From positions 410,001-442,500 of the forward strand of contig WPIO01000106.1 in assembly GCA_009760855.2 (NCBI GenBank): 32,500 nucleotides of DNA, read 5' to 3'. Of this stretch, positions 22,659-31,397 are shown in pieces. This stretch comes from Cristatella mucedo (taxonomy: Eukaryota > Bryozoa > Phylactolaemata > Cristatellidae). The notes under the pieces were generated by a model. It was given only the letters and a program-made list of their open reading frames with translations. It searched no databases and had not been told where the DNA came from. The translations under genes were made by a program, and so were the position numbers. Positions within the stretch are counted from its first letter, which is position 1. Each line of letters opens with the position of its first letter.

Positions 22659-22932
22659 ATTGCAGACGCCAGTTTACTTAAAGTAAGAAAGCACCGGTGT
22701 TAATGTCACTGCTATTAATCTGTAAGGAGTGCTGCTGCTGGGTTCGGCAGGAACGAATGCAATAGATATTGACAGCCGATGAAACTGCCGAGCTAACAGT
22801 CAAATATCAAGAACACTGCCATGTTGGAATACGATCAGCACAGGTCTCTGCATCAAGGATGCCGTCGAATCCACATCAGAGCAACCTCTGTAACAAAAAG
22901 GTGAGCTCATTACATGGCGATTATTAGCTTAC

Positions 22933-23036
22933 CTTGGTACATTCAATGTACCATTGTTTAGCAGGCTCTTGGAAGTTTTTATATGCAGCCATCCATTCGT
23001 TAAACTCCGTGGCGTAGCGGCATTTGTAGTCAGTAC
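22933..23036 (-). CDS. Semaphorin-like exon: short Cys/Trp segment after the Ig domain
   Basis: Thirty-four codons plus two leading bases. Donor ACCAAG|gtaagc is strong, phase 0. The acceptor is a tandem ctgcag/ag: the second AG (exon starting at 23036) gives the phase needed to follow the Ig exon, while the first (exon end 23038) would need a phase-2 partner. The peptide has the pattern YKC-x5-F-x2-W-x3-Y-x2-F-x6-QWY-x2-C, apparently amphipathic helical with one pair of Cys. I cannot name the family. It could be a membrane-proximal helical hairpin. It is the last exon before the 16.6-kb intron, so it could in principle be followed by a different terminal exon than the one proposed. Confidence 0.7.
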
Positions 23037-23542
23037 CTCTGCAGCCTAAATTCAAGGTTAGGATCACGAGTATCAAAAGCAGTCGCAGCTGCACTGACAA
23101 CCACTTGCGGCTAGCAAGTACTGCTAATCCAACACAAACACATAAGTGAGTACTGATAAAAATCCAGCACAAATACATAAGCATCAAGGCGAAGCAATAA
23201 GACATCTGACATGCTGTTAGTACTATATTTTACACAAATACTGTCCCAGCTAAAGACTGCCACATGTGCCTTTTCGGCCGCCTGACGGTCCTTCATTCGA
23301 GAATGAAGGTCAGGAATCAGTCGCTTTGTGTGACGTTCTAACTCGGCAATAAATCGGCGAATGCCGTGAAAAGTCAACTTGAGAGAGACAGCTCGAACTT
23401 CAGTGAGGTAACACGTGCAAGCAAAAGTTTCATGGGGTGGGTTATACTGTAAAGCACACGCGGCTTTATTGCAAATGACCGCTAGTGCGACATTGCCGCC
23501 ACTGCTAGCGAGCAGCAAAATGCCAGCAGAGTTGCCAAACGA

Positions 23543-23612
23543 CGGTGTCAGTGGTTAAAGTGCTTGCTTCTGAGGCTGGATATGGAGGTTCGGATTTCAA
23601 AAAAGGAGTCAG
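23543..23612 (+). mobile_element. tRNA-like SINE remnant
   Basis: GTCAGTGGTTAAAGTGCTTGC fits an A box and TGGAGGTTCGGATTTC a degenerate B box, about 30 bases apart. The body is not recognisable. Confidence 0.45.
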
Positions 23613-23756
23613 TGCACTTTCTCCCACCAGCGACTCGGGAGCTGCTGGATGCAGAACCCACTAATGATTCAACTACACCAGGCCTCTTGGCTATCAAAAC
23701 CAAAAACCTACGGTTTTTGAGGTAATTCGATCAACACTTGATGAGTCAATAATTGT

Positions 23757-23821
23757 GTGCGCGTGCGTGTGCGCGTGCGTGTGTGCGCGTGCGTGTGTGC
23801 GCGCGTGCGCGCGCACCCGCA
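23757..23821. repeat. Alternating GT/GC tract
   Basis: About 65 bases of almost perfectly alternating purine and pyrimidine (GTGTGCGCGTGCGTGTGCGC pattern), the sequence type most prone to Z-DNA. Confidence 0.9.
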
Positions 23822-23921
23822 CGAGCCCAATGCTGAGTGAACTCAATGAAAACAACGGTCTACGCGGTCTAATTTGAGTGTAGTTGACAGCAACAAAATG
23901 TAACAGCAACAAAATGTAACT

Positions 23922-24116
23922 TAGTGAGCCATGATGTCGCACTAGGTACGGCAGTTGCTAATCACGAACCCACGACCTTGTTCCAGAGGTCGAGGGTTCG
24001 AATCCTGCGGTGGGAGATCCTTTATTGATGCTGCAAGTGGTGGTGATAGCTGCAAAGGCTCTTCTGTTGCTAGACAAAAGAGACTGTTGAATCAGCTGGT
24101 ATTTTTTATTTTCATC
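23922..24116 (+). mobile_element. tRNA-derived SINE, copy 4 (sense)
   Basis: The only plus-strand copy. A box in AGTGAGCCATGATGTCGCACTAGG, B box GAGGGTTCGAATCCTGC, body GGTGGTGATAGCTGCAAAGG, end AAAGAGACTGTTGAATCAGC, then TTTTTTATTTTCAT. An extra inverted piece (GAACCCACGACCTTGTTCCAGAGGTCGAGGGTTCG) sits between the boxes and can form a hairpin. Confidence 0.88.
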
Positions 24117-24529
24117 CTTCACACCGTTATGGAAAAACATGCTGGTCATGGGATTTAAAAGGAGCATTAACAACCCCAGTTCACTGCACCAGCAATGAGC
24201 TGGTTAGTAGAGGTCTGGGAACATGGTCTGCTGTACATTTTAACAACGTCGACTTCCATGTCTTTCTTAATCAATCCTTGTGCATTAAATTATTTACTTG
24301 TATGACATGCCATCAGATGTACGTTAGTGTCTGCTGCACTTCAAAATGGTTAGCTTTAAGTGCTTGGCACCTGGAGGCATTATTAGATTCTAACCCTGAC
24401 ACATTTACGGCTGTCCACCTCCATTGGAAGTGATCCCCCAAGTGGCAACAATATCTACTCGAGTGGACGTTCAGACAGAACAGCCAAACCAATCTACACC
24501 ATAGCCTGTGCAATCAGGCACTTACTTAG

Positions 24530-25150
24530 CTGGTGCAAACCTCTGCACAGCTAGGCTTGTCTGTCATGGGCGTCGCAGTTTCCACGTCACACCACTTCTC
24601 GCCAACCTATACTGGCTCCCAGTCAAGCAACGATAGGTTTTGTCACTCACTTTTAGGTCCCTTCATTCTTTGGCTCCGGCCTACCTATAAGATCTACTAC
24701 GCCATCAGGCTAAGCATCGTACCACCTGCTTTACGGAATCTAACTGTTTACTTATACCTCGTACGATCCTCAAATTCTTTGGAGACTGTACCTTTATTTC
24801 GAATGCTCCCAAAGCCTGGAACTCATTCCCTACTTGCCTCACGACATCCCCTGACTTGACCACATTTAAAAAGAACTTAAAAACGCACCTATGTACCACT
24901 TCATTTAGTGGATCCCTATGATTCGACGTTTATGTGCTTATGCGTGCTGACACTGTTGCATGCTAACCATACTTGCATGCTGACCCCGTGCATGTCACCC
25001 CTAACCATGTTAGTCTTGTTGTTTATTGAGCATGCTACCACTAACCATTCGATCGTGCTTCCTTTGCAGCAAACGTAGAGAGCCTGGAAAGAGATTGAGT
25101 TCTCTGAGGGCGCTTTTATCATATGCATTATTATTATTATTATTATTATG
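24530..25150 (+). mobile_element. LINE F1 3' fragment, plus strand
   Basis: The last 620 bases of F1 in sense orientation: AGCTGGTGCAAAC...CTCTGC, the region encoding the HWLPVKQ block, the untranslated part with CATGCTACCACTAACCATTC, the terminal block GAGAGCCTGGAAAGAGATTG + AGTTCTCTGAGGGCGCTTTT, and (ATT)7 at 25129-25149. The frame is broken. Confidence 0.88.
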
Positions 25151-25226
25151 CCCAATGACATTTCACAAACATAGAGCCCTCGCTAGCAAATCTGAAAAAT
25201 CGTCACTAAAACTAGGGTGCAAAAAG

Positions 25227-25400
25227 AATAAATAAATAAATCCTAGCTGATTAAGCAGCCTCTTTTTGTACAGCGACAGAAGAGCCTTTACGGCTATCAC
25301 CACCGCTTGCAGTGGCGATACAGGATCGCCCACCGCAGGAATCGAACCCACGGCCTCGGTCGTGAAAGCAACTGCCTTACCTAGTGTGCCATTACCGCTC
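25227..25400 (-). mobile_element. tRNA-derived SINE, copy 5
   Basis: Minus strand: A box GGTAATGGCACACTAGGTAAGG, B box GTGGGTTCGATTCCTGC, body TGGTGATAGCCGTAAAGGC, end AAAGAGGCTGCTTAATCAGC, then a (TTTA)n tail at 25229-25241. Very similar to the copy at 16192-16360. It lies 75 bp from the F1 fragment tail. Confidence 0.9.
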
Positions 25401-25746
25401 AATCAACTGGATACCAAGCTGCTTCAAAATACCGAACACGTTTTCGCAGCACCTGCTACTCAGCTGAACTGAGATGCAGTTGCATATTAAATAAAATTAA
25501 ATATTAAATAACTAATAAATAATAAACGAGGGCCCTCGTTTGTTTGCTTGCAAGCATGGAAGGCATAGAACGTCCATCGTTGAAACCCCATGCCGAGTCA
25601 TCTATGTAGAAGCTCAGGGATGTGGAGCGCAAGTTGCCACAGTTATGTATGTGGCTTAGGTCTGGTATTAAAAAAAAAACAAAGAGCTCTATCCGATTTG
25701 AGCAGCAGGACCCTCTTACCGCAGCTGGCAAGGAGACTCGGCTTAC

Positions 25747-25990
25747 CTCGCAAAATGAGCATGTACTGAACGAGGCAGGTGCCTCCACTGGTGTCACGTA
25801 GCTCATAAATTCCATTCCATTCTTCTGAGAAGTTAAGTAAGATGAGTGATGTATTCTCTGACGTCATCAACTTTCCAGGTTGGAGCACCAGTGATGAGCC
25901 GTTGAAAAACCACTTGAGCAAAGATCTGGAGTTGCCGAAGAAACCCGGTAATACAACATCATCGCCAGCCGTGACGTTCATAGGAATGAT
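25747..25990 (-). CDS. Semaphorin-like exon: Ig-like domain lacking its disulfide cysteines
   Basis: Eighty-one codons plus one base. Acceptor ttgtcag, strong donor CGAG|gtaagc (phase 1). The exon encodes one C2-type immunoglobulin-like domain: AGDDVVLPG (strand B), LLKWFFNGS (strand C with the core Trp), SLILLNFSEEWNGIY (strands E-F with the G-x-Y corner) and YMLILR (strand G). The two cysteines that normally form the B-F disulfide are replaced: Gly stands at the strand B position (VVLPG) and Leu at the strand F position (GIYEL). One other Cys is present (GGTCL). Three N-glycosylation sequons are visible (NVT, NGS, NTS; NFS is a fourth). A single Ig domain after PSI is standard for many semaphorin classes. 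Confidence 0.85.
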
Positions 25991-26337
25991 CTGACAACCT
26001 ATAGTAATCGCGAGAGCCCGGGCAAGATAACATCATCAGTTACACTCAAATTTATCAAAATACACGGACAAACAAGGTTTACCGAAAGCAACCGAACGCA
26101 ATCCACGATCGGAGTCACTGACAGTTATTGCCCAGGCCCCCAAGATCCAGCACAACACGCTATTACAGACATTACAGGTTTTAGCACAGCGGTCTCGGGG
26201 TGGCAGCCGGGAGTCAAGTTGGCAGGCGCAGCTCACGCCAAGCCTGAAATCTGCTGCAACTGAGAATCAGGCAGACAGAGAGACGCGACATGCTTGAAAG
26301 TGACTACTGAGAACGAAGGCCAAAGAGCTGCGCATAC
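25991..26337 (-). other. Short intron, no element seen
   Basis: Between the Ig exon and the microexon. Donor gtatgc, acceptor tgtcag. No repeat or domain recognised. Confidence 0.5.
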
Positions 26338-26375
26338 CTGAACATTGCTTATCGGCATCGGCAATCCACGGTTGG
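26338..26375 (-). CDS. 38-nt microexon linking PSI and Ig
   Basis: A small exon between acceptor cactttttag and donor TTCAG|gtatgc. It supplies two bases completing a split codon and then twelve codons, NRGLPMPISNVQ, ending in phase 0. Both phases fit: the PSI exon leaves one base and the Ig exon starts at a codon boundary. Without it the PSI exon (phase 1) cannot join the Ig exon (phase 0) in frame. This is the main argument for it besides its splice sites. The peptide is a short Pro-containing linker of the kind that separates PSI and Ig modules. Confidence 0.65.
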
Positions 26376-26616
26376 CTAAAAAGTGAATATCAAACGATAA
26401 ACATGCGATGCACCAGACAGGCACTGTCTACAAAAGCTAAGCAAGTTAGAATTGGCTTTCGTGCATACTCATTCGACTGGCGCACTTAAATTCACGGGTG
26501 CTAGCCAAATCGATGTCAAACAAAAGAATAGGTACAGCCCCTTCTCGATTGAAGGCGGCTAGCCAGAAGTGCAAAGAAATCCATGAGAAGCCGACCCCGC
26601 GTGTGCATCGACACAC

Positions 26617-26830
26617 TGCGTGCTTGCGCTATGCCGCCGCCGCTGCTTGCTCCTGCGGACCTCTGGTCCACTGTTCCGCCGCTGGCGTTGAATCGCGATG
26701 CGCAGGTCGAGCCGCTCCACGTGCAGTATGGATCTGCGGCACACGTGGAACAGTGCGAGTACTTCGCGCACAGGTCGTAGATGGGAACTTGAAGCACTCC
26801 GTCGTCGGTGCCCAACAGCAGCGAACTCTT
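26617..26830 (-). CDS. Semaphorin-like exon: end of sema plus PSI domain
   Basis: Acceptor ctctgttttgcag, phase 0. The exon starts KSSLLLGTDDGVLQVPIYDLC, matching the last strand of the sema domain and the link into PSI (family pattern: [FL]-x-G-[ST]-x-x-G-V-[VL]-Q-x-P, then Cys). The PSI domain follows with spacing C-x5-C-x2-C-x5-C-x-W-x4-C: CAKYSHC, STC, AADPYCTW, SGSTC. DPYC-x-W is the hallmark of semaphorin PSI domains. After PSI the frame continues through a Ser/Gly-rich linker. The donor is ambiguous: CGCA|gtgtgt (used here, ending at 26617) and CGGG|gtcggc (ending at 26596) both give phase 1, as the next exon needs. The linker length is therefore uncertain by seven residues. Confidence 0.9.
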
Positions 26831-27230
26831 CTGCAAAACAGAGCAGTGGCGCAGCGCTGCAAGGAGCAGCCGACGAGTGGCAGCCGGGCAGCAGGTGGAG
26901 GGTGAGGGCAATAAAGGTCGCAATAAAGCCACCACAACCACGACGGCAGCAGGCGCCGACAACGGCAGTGACCGCAACCAGCAACACAGCACAAGCACAA
27001 TCGGCTCTAAACTTAAATTTAAGGAAAAGATCCGAAGCAAGTGTGGCGCCGCTGAGTCGTTTGAATTGCAGCCAGTTGGCTTGTAAGTTGACTGAACCGT
27101 GGGTCACAGCATTTTAAGATGCCACTTTACATCATAGGAAAGTCGGAGGCCTTGGCCAAGGTCCTCTTTGCCGCTATCGAGCAGCCGCCGCTGCCGCAGC
27201 ATCGGCGCCAAGCTGCGTCCGGCCACTCAC
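26831..27230 (-). other. Intron, no element seen
   Basis: Donor gtgagt, acceptor ttttgcag. GC-rich near the acceptor and open in several frames, but no domain matches; the frames on both strands end in non-coding-like sequence. Confidence 0.5.
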
Positions 27231-27565
27231 GTGCAGCCTCATGCTCCATATCTTGCGCCTGCTGCCGCCGCCGGCGGCGCCGAACGGCTTGAGTACGGAC
27301 AGCAGGCGCGAGCCGGCGGCCGGCGTGCAGTTCCAGTCGGACGTGTACAGGAAGTCGTCAGGGAACGTCAGATACTTCTCCATGGTCAGATCCGAAGCGA
27401 AGCTCGTGCCGTCGGCGCTGCGATTGTACAGCGGGTACAGCGGGTTCTCGCGCACGTCCTTCATGTAAGCGCCATTCAGCCACGCCCTCATGGCGTTGGC
27501 CGACGTGGTCCAGCACGTCTGCTGCGCCTGCTGCCAAGTGAGGATCTTGTGGACGTCGCCGCTGC
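27231..27565 (-). CDS. Semaphorin-like exon with a large blade insertion
   Basis: 335 nt (two bases completing a Ser codon plus 111 codons), acceptor gatcgcag, strong donor CAC|gtgagt. It begins SGDVHKILTWQQ, continuing the last sema blade, and ends KIWSMRLH, leading into LLLGTDDGVLQVP in the next exon. In typical semaphorins the two flanking strands are separated by roughly 40-45 residues. Here about 115 separate them, so this exon carries an extra segment of roughly 70 residues with two Cys (QQTCW, DWNCT), several aromatics and a Gly-rich stretch GAAGGGSRR. The insertion has no recognisable motif. GC-rich composition and a single open frame across the whole exon support coding. It is an exon-internal expansion, not an extra exon. 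Confidence 0.85.
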
Positions 27566-28211
27566 CTGCGATCAAGCAAGAAAAAGATAGCCAGCTCGGC
27601 TGCGCCAGCAGTGGCCAGCACTCGCAGGCACGACTGCACGGCAAAAGTAAAAAAGAGCAACAACAAAAAACAACGTATACAAAAGAAACAAAACGAACGT
27701 TTCAGGCGAATCGGATATGTCACAAACGCACAAATATGCCCACACGTGCATGCACATATGTCCGCACGTGTGCACGTGTGCGCACTGAGAGCGTGCACAT
27801 GCACGTATGCACCGACATCGTGTAGCCGTGTATGCAATGTCAACCTTGACATCGGTCACCAGGATCCCAAACATTGCACTTTGAACTTTGCAAATTCTCT
27901 CGGGCCTAGAGCAAACAGCACCAGCACAGTGCGGTACGAGCTTTGTTATCTGTGAGAATCGCGCCAGAAGGAAACCTTCGAAAATGCATGCCAACTATGG
28001 ACAGGAAAAGCTCGGCTGCACACTGGGCTTAAACTTAAAACTGCAAGTCTCAAAAAAGCATCGCTGAGCCTCCCACGCGTCGACGACACAATAACTGGCA
28101 TGGCGAGCACGCGATTCGAGGAAAAAAAGCACGTGGTGCGGACAGACACGGAGGCAGCTGTTGCTGCTGCCTCAGCGGTCCTGCTGCTAGAACGGCACCG
28201 AAATGACATAC
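27566..28211 (-). other. Intron with a CA/TG-rich alternating tract
   Basis: Donor gtatgt, acceptor gatcgcag. Contains an ACGTG-rich alternating stretch at about 27735-27815. No gene seen. Confidence 0.5.
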
Positions 28212-28488
28212 TCGTGGCAACGAACAGCACGGTGTAGTTTCCAACGACGTCGGCGACGAGCTTGTCGAAGAGGACGCCGGAGCGCGACAGCACCGGGCTC
28301 GCACCGACCGCGTTCCACATGGTCCGCGATCCCTCCACGTCCGCCTCGAAGAAGTTGAGCCGCGACGTCGAGTTGCCGCGCATGTCGAACTGTCGAAGCT
28401 CGTCCCCGATTGGTTGGCTCGTGTCCAGGAAGTCCACGTTCATGCTGCCGATCGTGCTCGCCTTGGCTAGCTCGGGATCGCCGTCGCA
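28212..28488 (-). CDS. Semaphorin-like exon: last blade of the sema propeller
   Basis: Ninety-two codons plus one base, with acceptor cttccttgcag and donor ACGA|gtatgt (phase 1). Three landmarks match the final part of semaphorin sema domains in order: a leading Cys; FLDTSQPIGDEL, corresponding to the family's F-[VI]-[KR]-D-H-P-L-M-D-[DE] segment; and LFDKLVADVVGNYTVLFVAT, corresponding to the strands usually written as YTQIVVDRV...YDVLFIGTD. With the next exon the sequence runs on as FVATSSGDVHKI, matching the family pattern of a strand ending in [ST]-[TD] and then G-x-[VL]-x-K. N-glycosylation sequons NST and NYT are present. This exon is the best single evidence for a sema domain rather than another beta-propeller. 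The domain binds plexins in characterised semaphorins; that function is inferred here. Confidence 0.85.
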
Positions 28489-28801
28489 CTGCAAGGAAGC
28501 AAAGTTGAGCCAACGTTGAACCTGGAGTCGACTGTCCTTGCATGGGCACTCGGTACGTCCGCCAACCCGATCCAGCCCCCCCAGCCCCCCCCCCCCCCTC
28601 GAACTCTCGCAGCACAGCACGGCCATCGGGCCGAGCTTTAGGGGCATCATCATCCTCATCGTCATCAGGGCTGGAATCATCGGAGAAACAGGCGCTGGCG
28701 CTTCGATTCGGAACAGCATGCCGAAAAAAGTTGAGGAACCAGCTTTGAGTCTCATTAGAGAAAACAAAAACGTTTCAAGCATGTGCGAGGGACTCGGTGA
28801 C
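28489..28801 (-). other. Intron with poly-C tract
   Basis: About 310 bases with a C run at 28576-28598 (CCCCCCAGCCCCCC..., 11 uninterrupted C at the end) and a strong polypyrimidine acceptor (tttgcttccttgcag). No other feature. Confidence 0.5.
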
Positions 28802-28945
28802 CTTGGTGGACCTGACACCTGTGGCCCGCCACTTCCACGTGTGCCCTACTATGAGGTTGCGGCTCACTTTGGCTCGCGAGCAATACACAGGCACGCTCGG
28901 CCATGGCGCAGGGGGGACGGACGGGTCGGCAGCGAGCTGGGCAGC
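28802..28945 (-). CDS. Semaphorin-like exon: late sema domain segment
   Basis: This is the first exon visible in the window, 48 codons, residues 1-48 of the visible chain. The acceptor is ctctgcag and the chosen donor AAG|gtcacc, which keeps phase 0 into the next exon. The peptide contains GHTWKWRATGV followed by RSTK, and the next exon begins with Cys. In semaphorins this part of the sema domain has a Trp-rich strand and then a Pro/Arg-rich segment ending in a conserved Cys before blade 7, so the alignment fits loosely. An alternative donor, CACAG|gtgtca, lies 16 bases upstream and looks stronger, but it breaks phase with the next exon. A second frame is also open here. The exon is therefore less certain than its neighbours. 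Confidence 0.5.
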
Positions 28946-29116
28946 CTGCAGAGAAGGCATGCAAGAAAGTGCAACTCAGCACAGATGTCGTGATCTACGT
29001 CGGGTCCAGAGGTTGTGCAAGCGGTTCTAAGGCGGCAGCAGTAGTAAGATCCGCGAGCCTGCACTAGAATGTGCTGCATTCTAGAGTGTAATGCACTAGA
29101 ACGCTAGCCAGGACTT

Positions 29117-29404
29117 GTAATGTATCTCCGTCTGTAACTCCACAAAGTCATAAAGACCATGTGGGTATTACGCAGGAGAGTTTTGTATAGCGCACTCACA
29201 GCCTAAGCGGCTTTCTGTACGCATTCGGTAGCCAACAGACTTCGTCTCACGCAACAAAGAGAAAGTGGGAAGCATAGTAGAGTTAGGAGAGCAGTTGAGG
29301 TAGTGAGTAGCATGTAAGTAGCAGCTCAGGACCGCTGAAAAAGATGTGGCATAGCCGGCAGTAGGAGAGTAGCTGTCGTTTCGTACGAATTGTGGAAGCG
29401 AGTT
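29117..29404 (-). mobile_element. LINE F2 3' part, split host copy (downstream piece)
   Basis: Reverse complement runs AACTCGCTTCCACAATTCG...TGCTACTTACATGCTACTCA... to the F2 tail CACATGGTCTTTATGACTTT + GTGGAGTTACAGACGGAG ending in ATTAC. It joins in register with 31898-32047: the intact F2 reads CTGTGGAACTCGCTTCC, and these two pieces hold the halves with AACT on both sides. It is interrupted by the F1 copy at 29405-31897. Confidence 0.9.
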
Positions 29405-30188
29405 AATAATAATAATAATAATAATTTACTTGATAAAGCGCCCTCAGAGAACTTAATCTCTTTCTAGGTGCTTTACATTTGCTGCAAAGGGAAATGCAAT
29501 TAAATGGTAAGTAAAATCGTGCTTGATAAACAACATGAATAACATGGTTAGGGGTGATATGCACAGGGTCAGCATGCAAATGTGGTTAGTGGCAGCATGC
29601 ACAGTGTCAGCACCCATAAGCACATCAAGGACGAATCACAGGGACCCACTAAATGCTGTCCTAAATAGGTGTGTTTAAGTTCCTTTAAATGTGGTCAGGT
29701 CAGGGGATGTTCTGACGCAGGTCGGGAGAGGTTTGTACGAGGTATTTCTAGACTGTTGGATTCCGAAAGGCAGGTGGTACGATGCTTGGCCTGATGGGGG
29801 AGTATGTCGGAGAGATAGGCTGGAGCCATAGAATGAAGGGACCTAAAAGTGAGCGACAAAACCTTGAAGTCAATCCGTTGCTTGACTGGTAGCCAGTGCA
29901 GGTCGGCGAGAAGTGGAGTAATGTGGCAACTGCAACGCTCACGATAGACAAGCCTAGCTGCAGAGTTTTGCACCAGTTGCAATCGCCTGATCGCACATGC
30001 TGGTAGGCCAGTGAGCAGTGAGTTGCAGAAGTCGAGACGAGATGTCACGAATGCACGGACCAACTTAAACGTGGTATCCTTATCTAATCAAGCCCAAATT
30101 TTAGCAATACTATGAAGCTAAAAATAGGCAGCTTTGACCGTGGAGCTGATATGGTCGTCTAACGAGAGGTCGCTTTGGAATATGACAC

Positions 30189-31310
30189 CTAGATTTCGAG
30201 CTGATTCGACAGGAGATATGCTGGCAGAGCCAATTTTGAGCTCAGCCTTTCCAATTTGTGAATCACACTGGGTTTGCCCATAACTAGTAAGTTAGTTTTA
30301 TCATCGTTAAGTTTTAGAAAATTTGCTGCCATCCATGTGCGGATGTCATCAATGCATGCAGCAAGTGAATTTAGAGAATTTGAGGTGCTCGAAGGCTGGG
30401 AGGGATCGAAGCAAAGGTACAAACGGAGAGTATAAACCGTGAAAAGAACCGGACCTAGCACGGAGCCCTCAGGTACTCCATATTTCAGAGGTACCTCAGA
30501 CGATCTTTGTCCATTCACGTCAATACTCTGGAGTCTCCCACTGAGATAGAACCTGAACCACTGCAGAGTGATGCCCAGGCGAGATGAGAGGCGGTCTAGA
30601 AGAACTTTGTGATCGATGGTGTCAAAAGCTCCCGAAAGATCGAGCAAAACAAGCAGAGACACTCTACCCATGTCTGCATTCCTAAGTAGGTCGTTGAATA
30701 CCCTAAGTAATGCTGACTCTGTGGAGTGATTAGCTATAAAGCCAGACTGGAACTTACTAGCAAGGTGTGAGGTTTCGATATGTGAGTTTCGCTGGTCTGC
30801 CACGACCCGTTCCAGTGTCTTTGATAGAAATGGTAGAAGGGAGACTGGGCGGTAGTTGCTCAAGTTCTCTTGGTCTAGTGTTGCTTTCTTGAGAAGTAGC
30901 CTGACTACAGCTTTTTTGAAAGGTGCTGGGACATGACCTGAGGCTAATGACATATTAATGATGTTAGTTATGCATGGCAGCAGCAGATCAATGCAACGCA
31001 GGAGCAGGACAGTGGGAATAGGGTCCAGAGAACTTGTTGTCTTCTTTGATTGCGATACGAACTTTAGGACTAGATCACTAGTGACCTGCTTAAATGCAGA
31101 CATTGAGGTGCAGCCAGGAACCGAGGAACAGCATTCTAGTGGGGAGGTTGTCATCGCAGGGGTGGATTCCCTGATCTTGTCTATCTTCTGCACAAAGAAT
31201 CGAGAGAAGCGATCGGCTAGATCATCACAAGGATCATCAGGTAAGAAGCTAATCTGGGAACGGTTGAGGAGATGGTTTATTGTCGACATCAGCATTTTTG
31301 GATTGTGCAT
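30189..31310 (-). pseudogene. LINE F1 reverse transcriptase lacking the YADD box (copy C)
   Basis: A single 373-codon open frame with most RT motifs: SSLDPIPTVLL, PAPFKKAVVRLLLKK, NYRPVSLLPFLSKTLERVV, KFQSGFIANHSTESALLRVF, LLVLLDLSGAFDTIDHKVLL (motif A) and GVPEGSVLGPVLFTVYTL. The frame then jumps directly to RLYLCFDPSQPSS. Copy B has PLADVIAKHNLGFHFYADDT between these points, so an in-frame deletion of 20 codons has removed the catalytic YADD while leaving the frame open. Downstream it retains WMAANFLKLNDDKTNLLVMG. The protein would be catalytically dead. In characterised CR1/L2 elements this enzyme performs target-primed reverse transcription. Confidence 0.92.
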
Positions 31311-31397
31311 CTGTGATTCAACAATGTTCCTATAGAAGCTAGACTTGGCCTTTGCTAGGATCGATTGGTACGACTTACAGTAGTCTTCATATGCCTG

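Larger units (their letters stand above)
23037..25746 (-). other. Intron with SINEs and an F1 fragment
   Basis: The 2.7-kb intron between the Ig exon and the short Cys/Trp exon. It holds a tRNA-like remnant, a GT/GC alternating tract, two tRNA-derived SINEs and a plus-strand F1 LINE fragment. An open minus frame at 23518-23111 has helical-looking sequence and a possible acceptor (gctttacag at about 23433), but it does not fit the phase of the neighbouring exons. I leave it unassigned. Confidence 0.55.

Noticed and set aside
23111-23518. Minus-strand frame of 135 codons with helical-looking sequence (FIAELERHTKRLIPDLHS)
   Set aside because: A possible acceptor exists, but no donor gives a phase compatible with the Ig exon or the 22933-23036 exon. 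Kept only as a possibility.
26583-27117. Alternative frames on both strands over the PSI exon
   Set aside because: Only one minus frame encodes the sema end and PSI cysteine pattern; the others are shadows.
27168-27590. Plus-strand frame of 140 codons
   Set aside because: Antisense of the verified sema exon; no domain, high Arg content typical of antisense GC-rich coding DNA.
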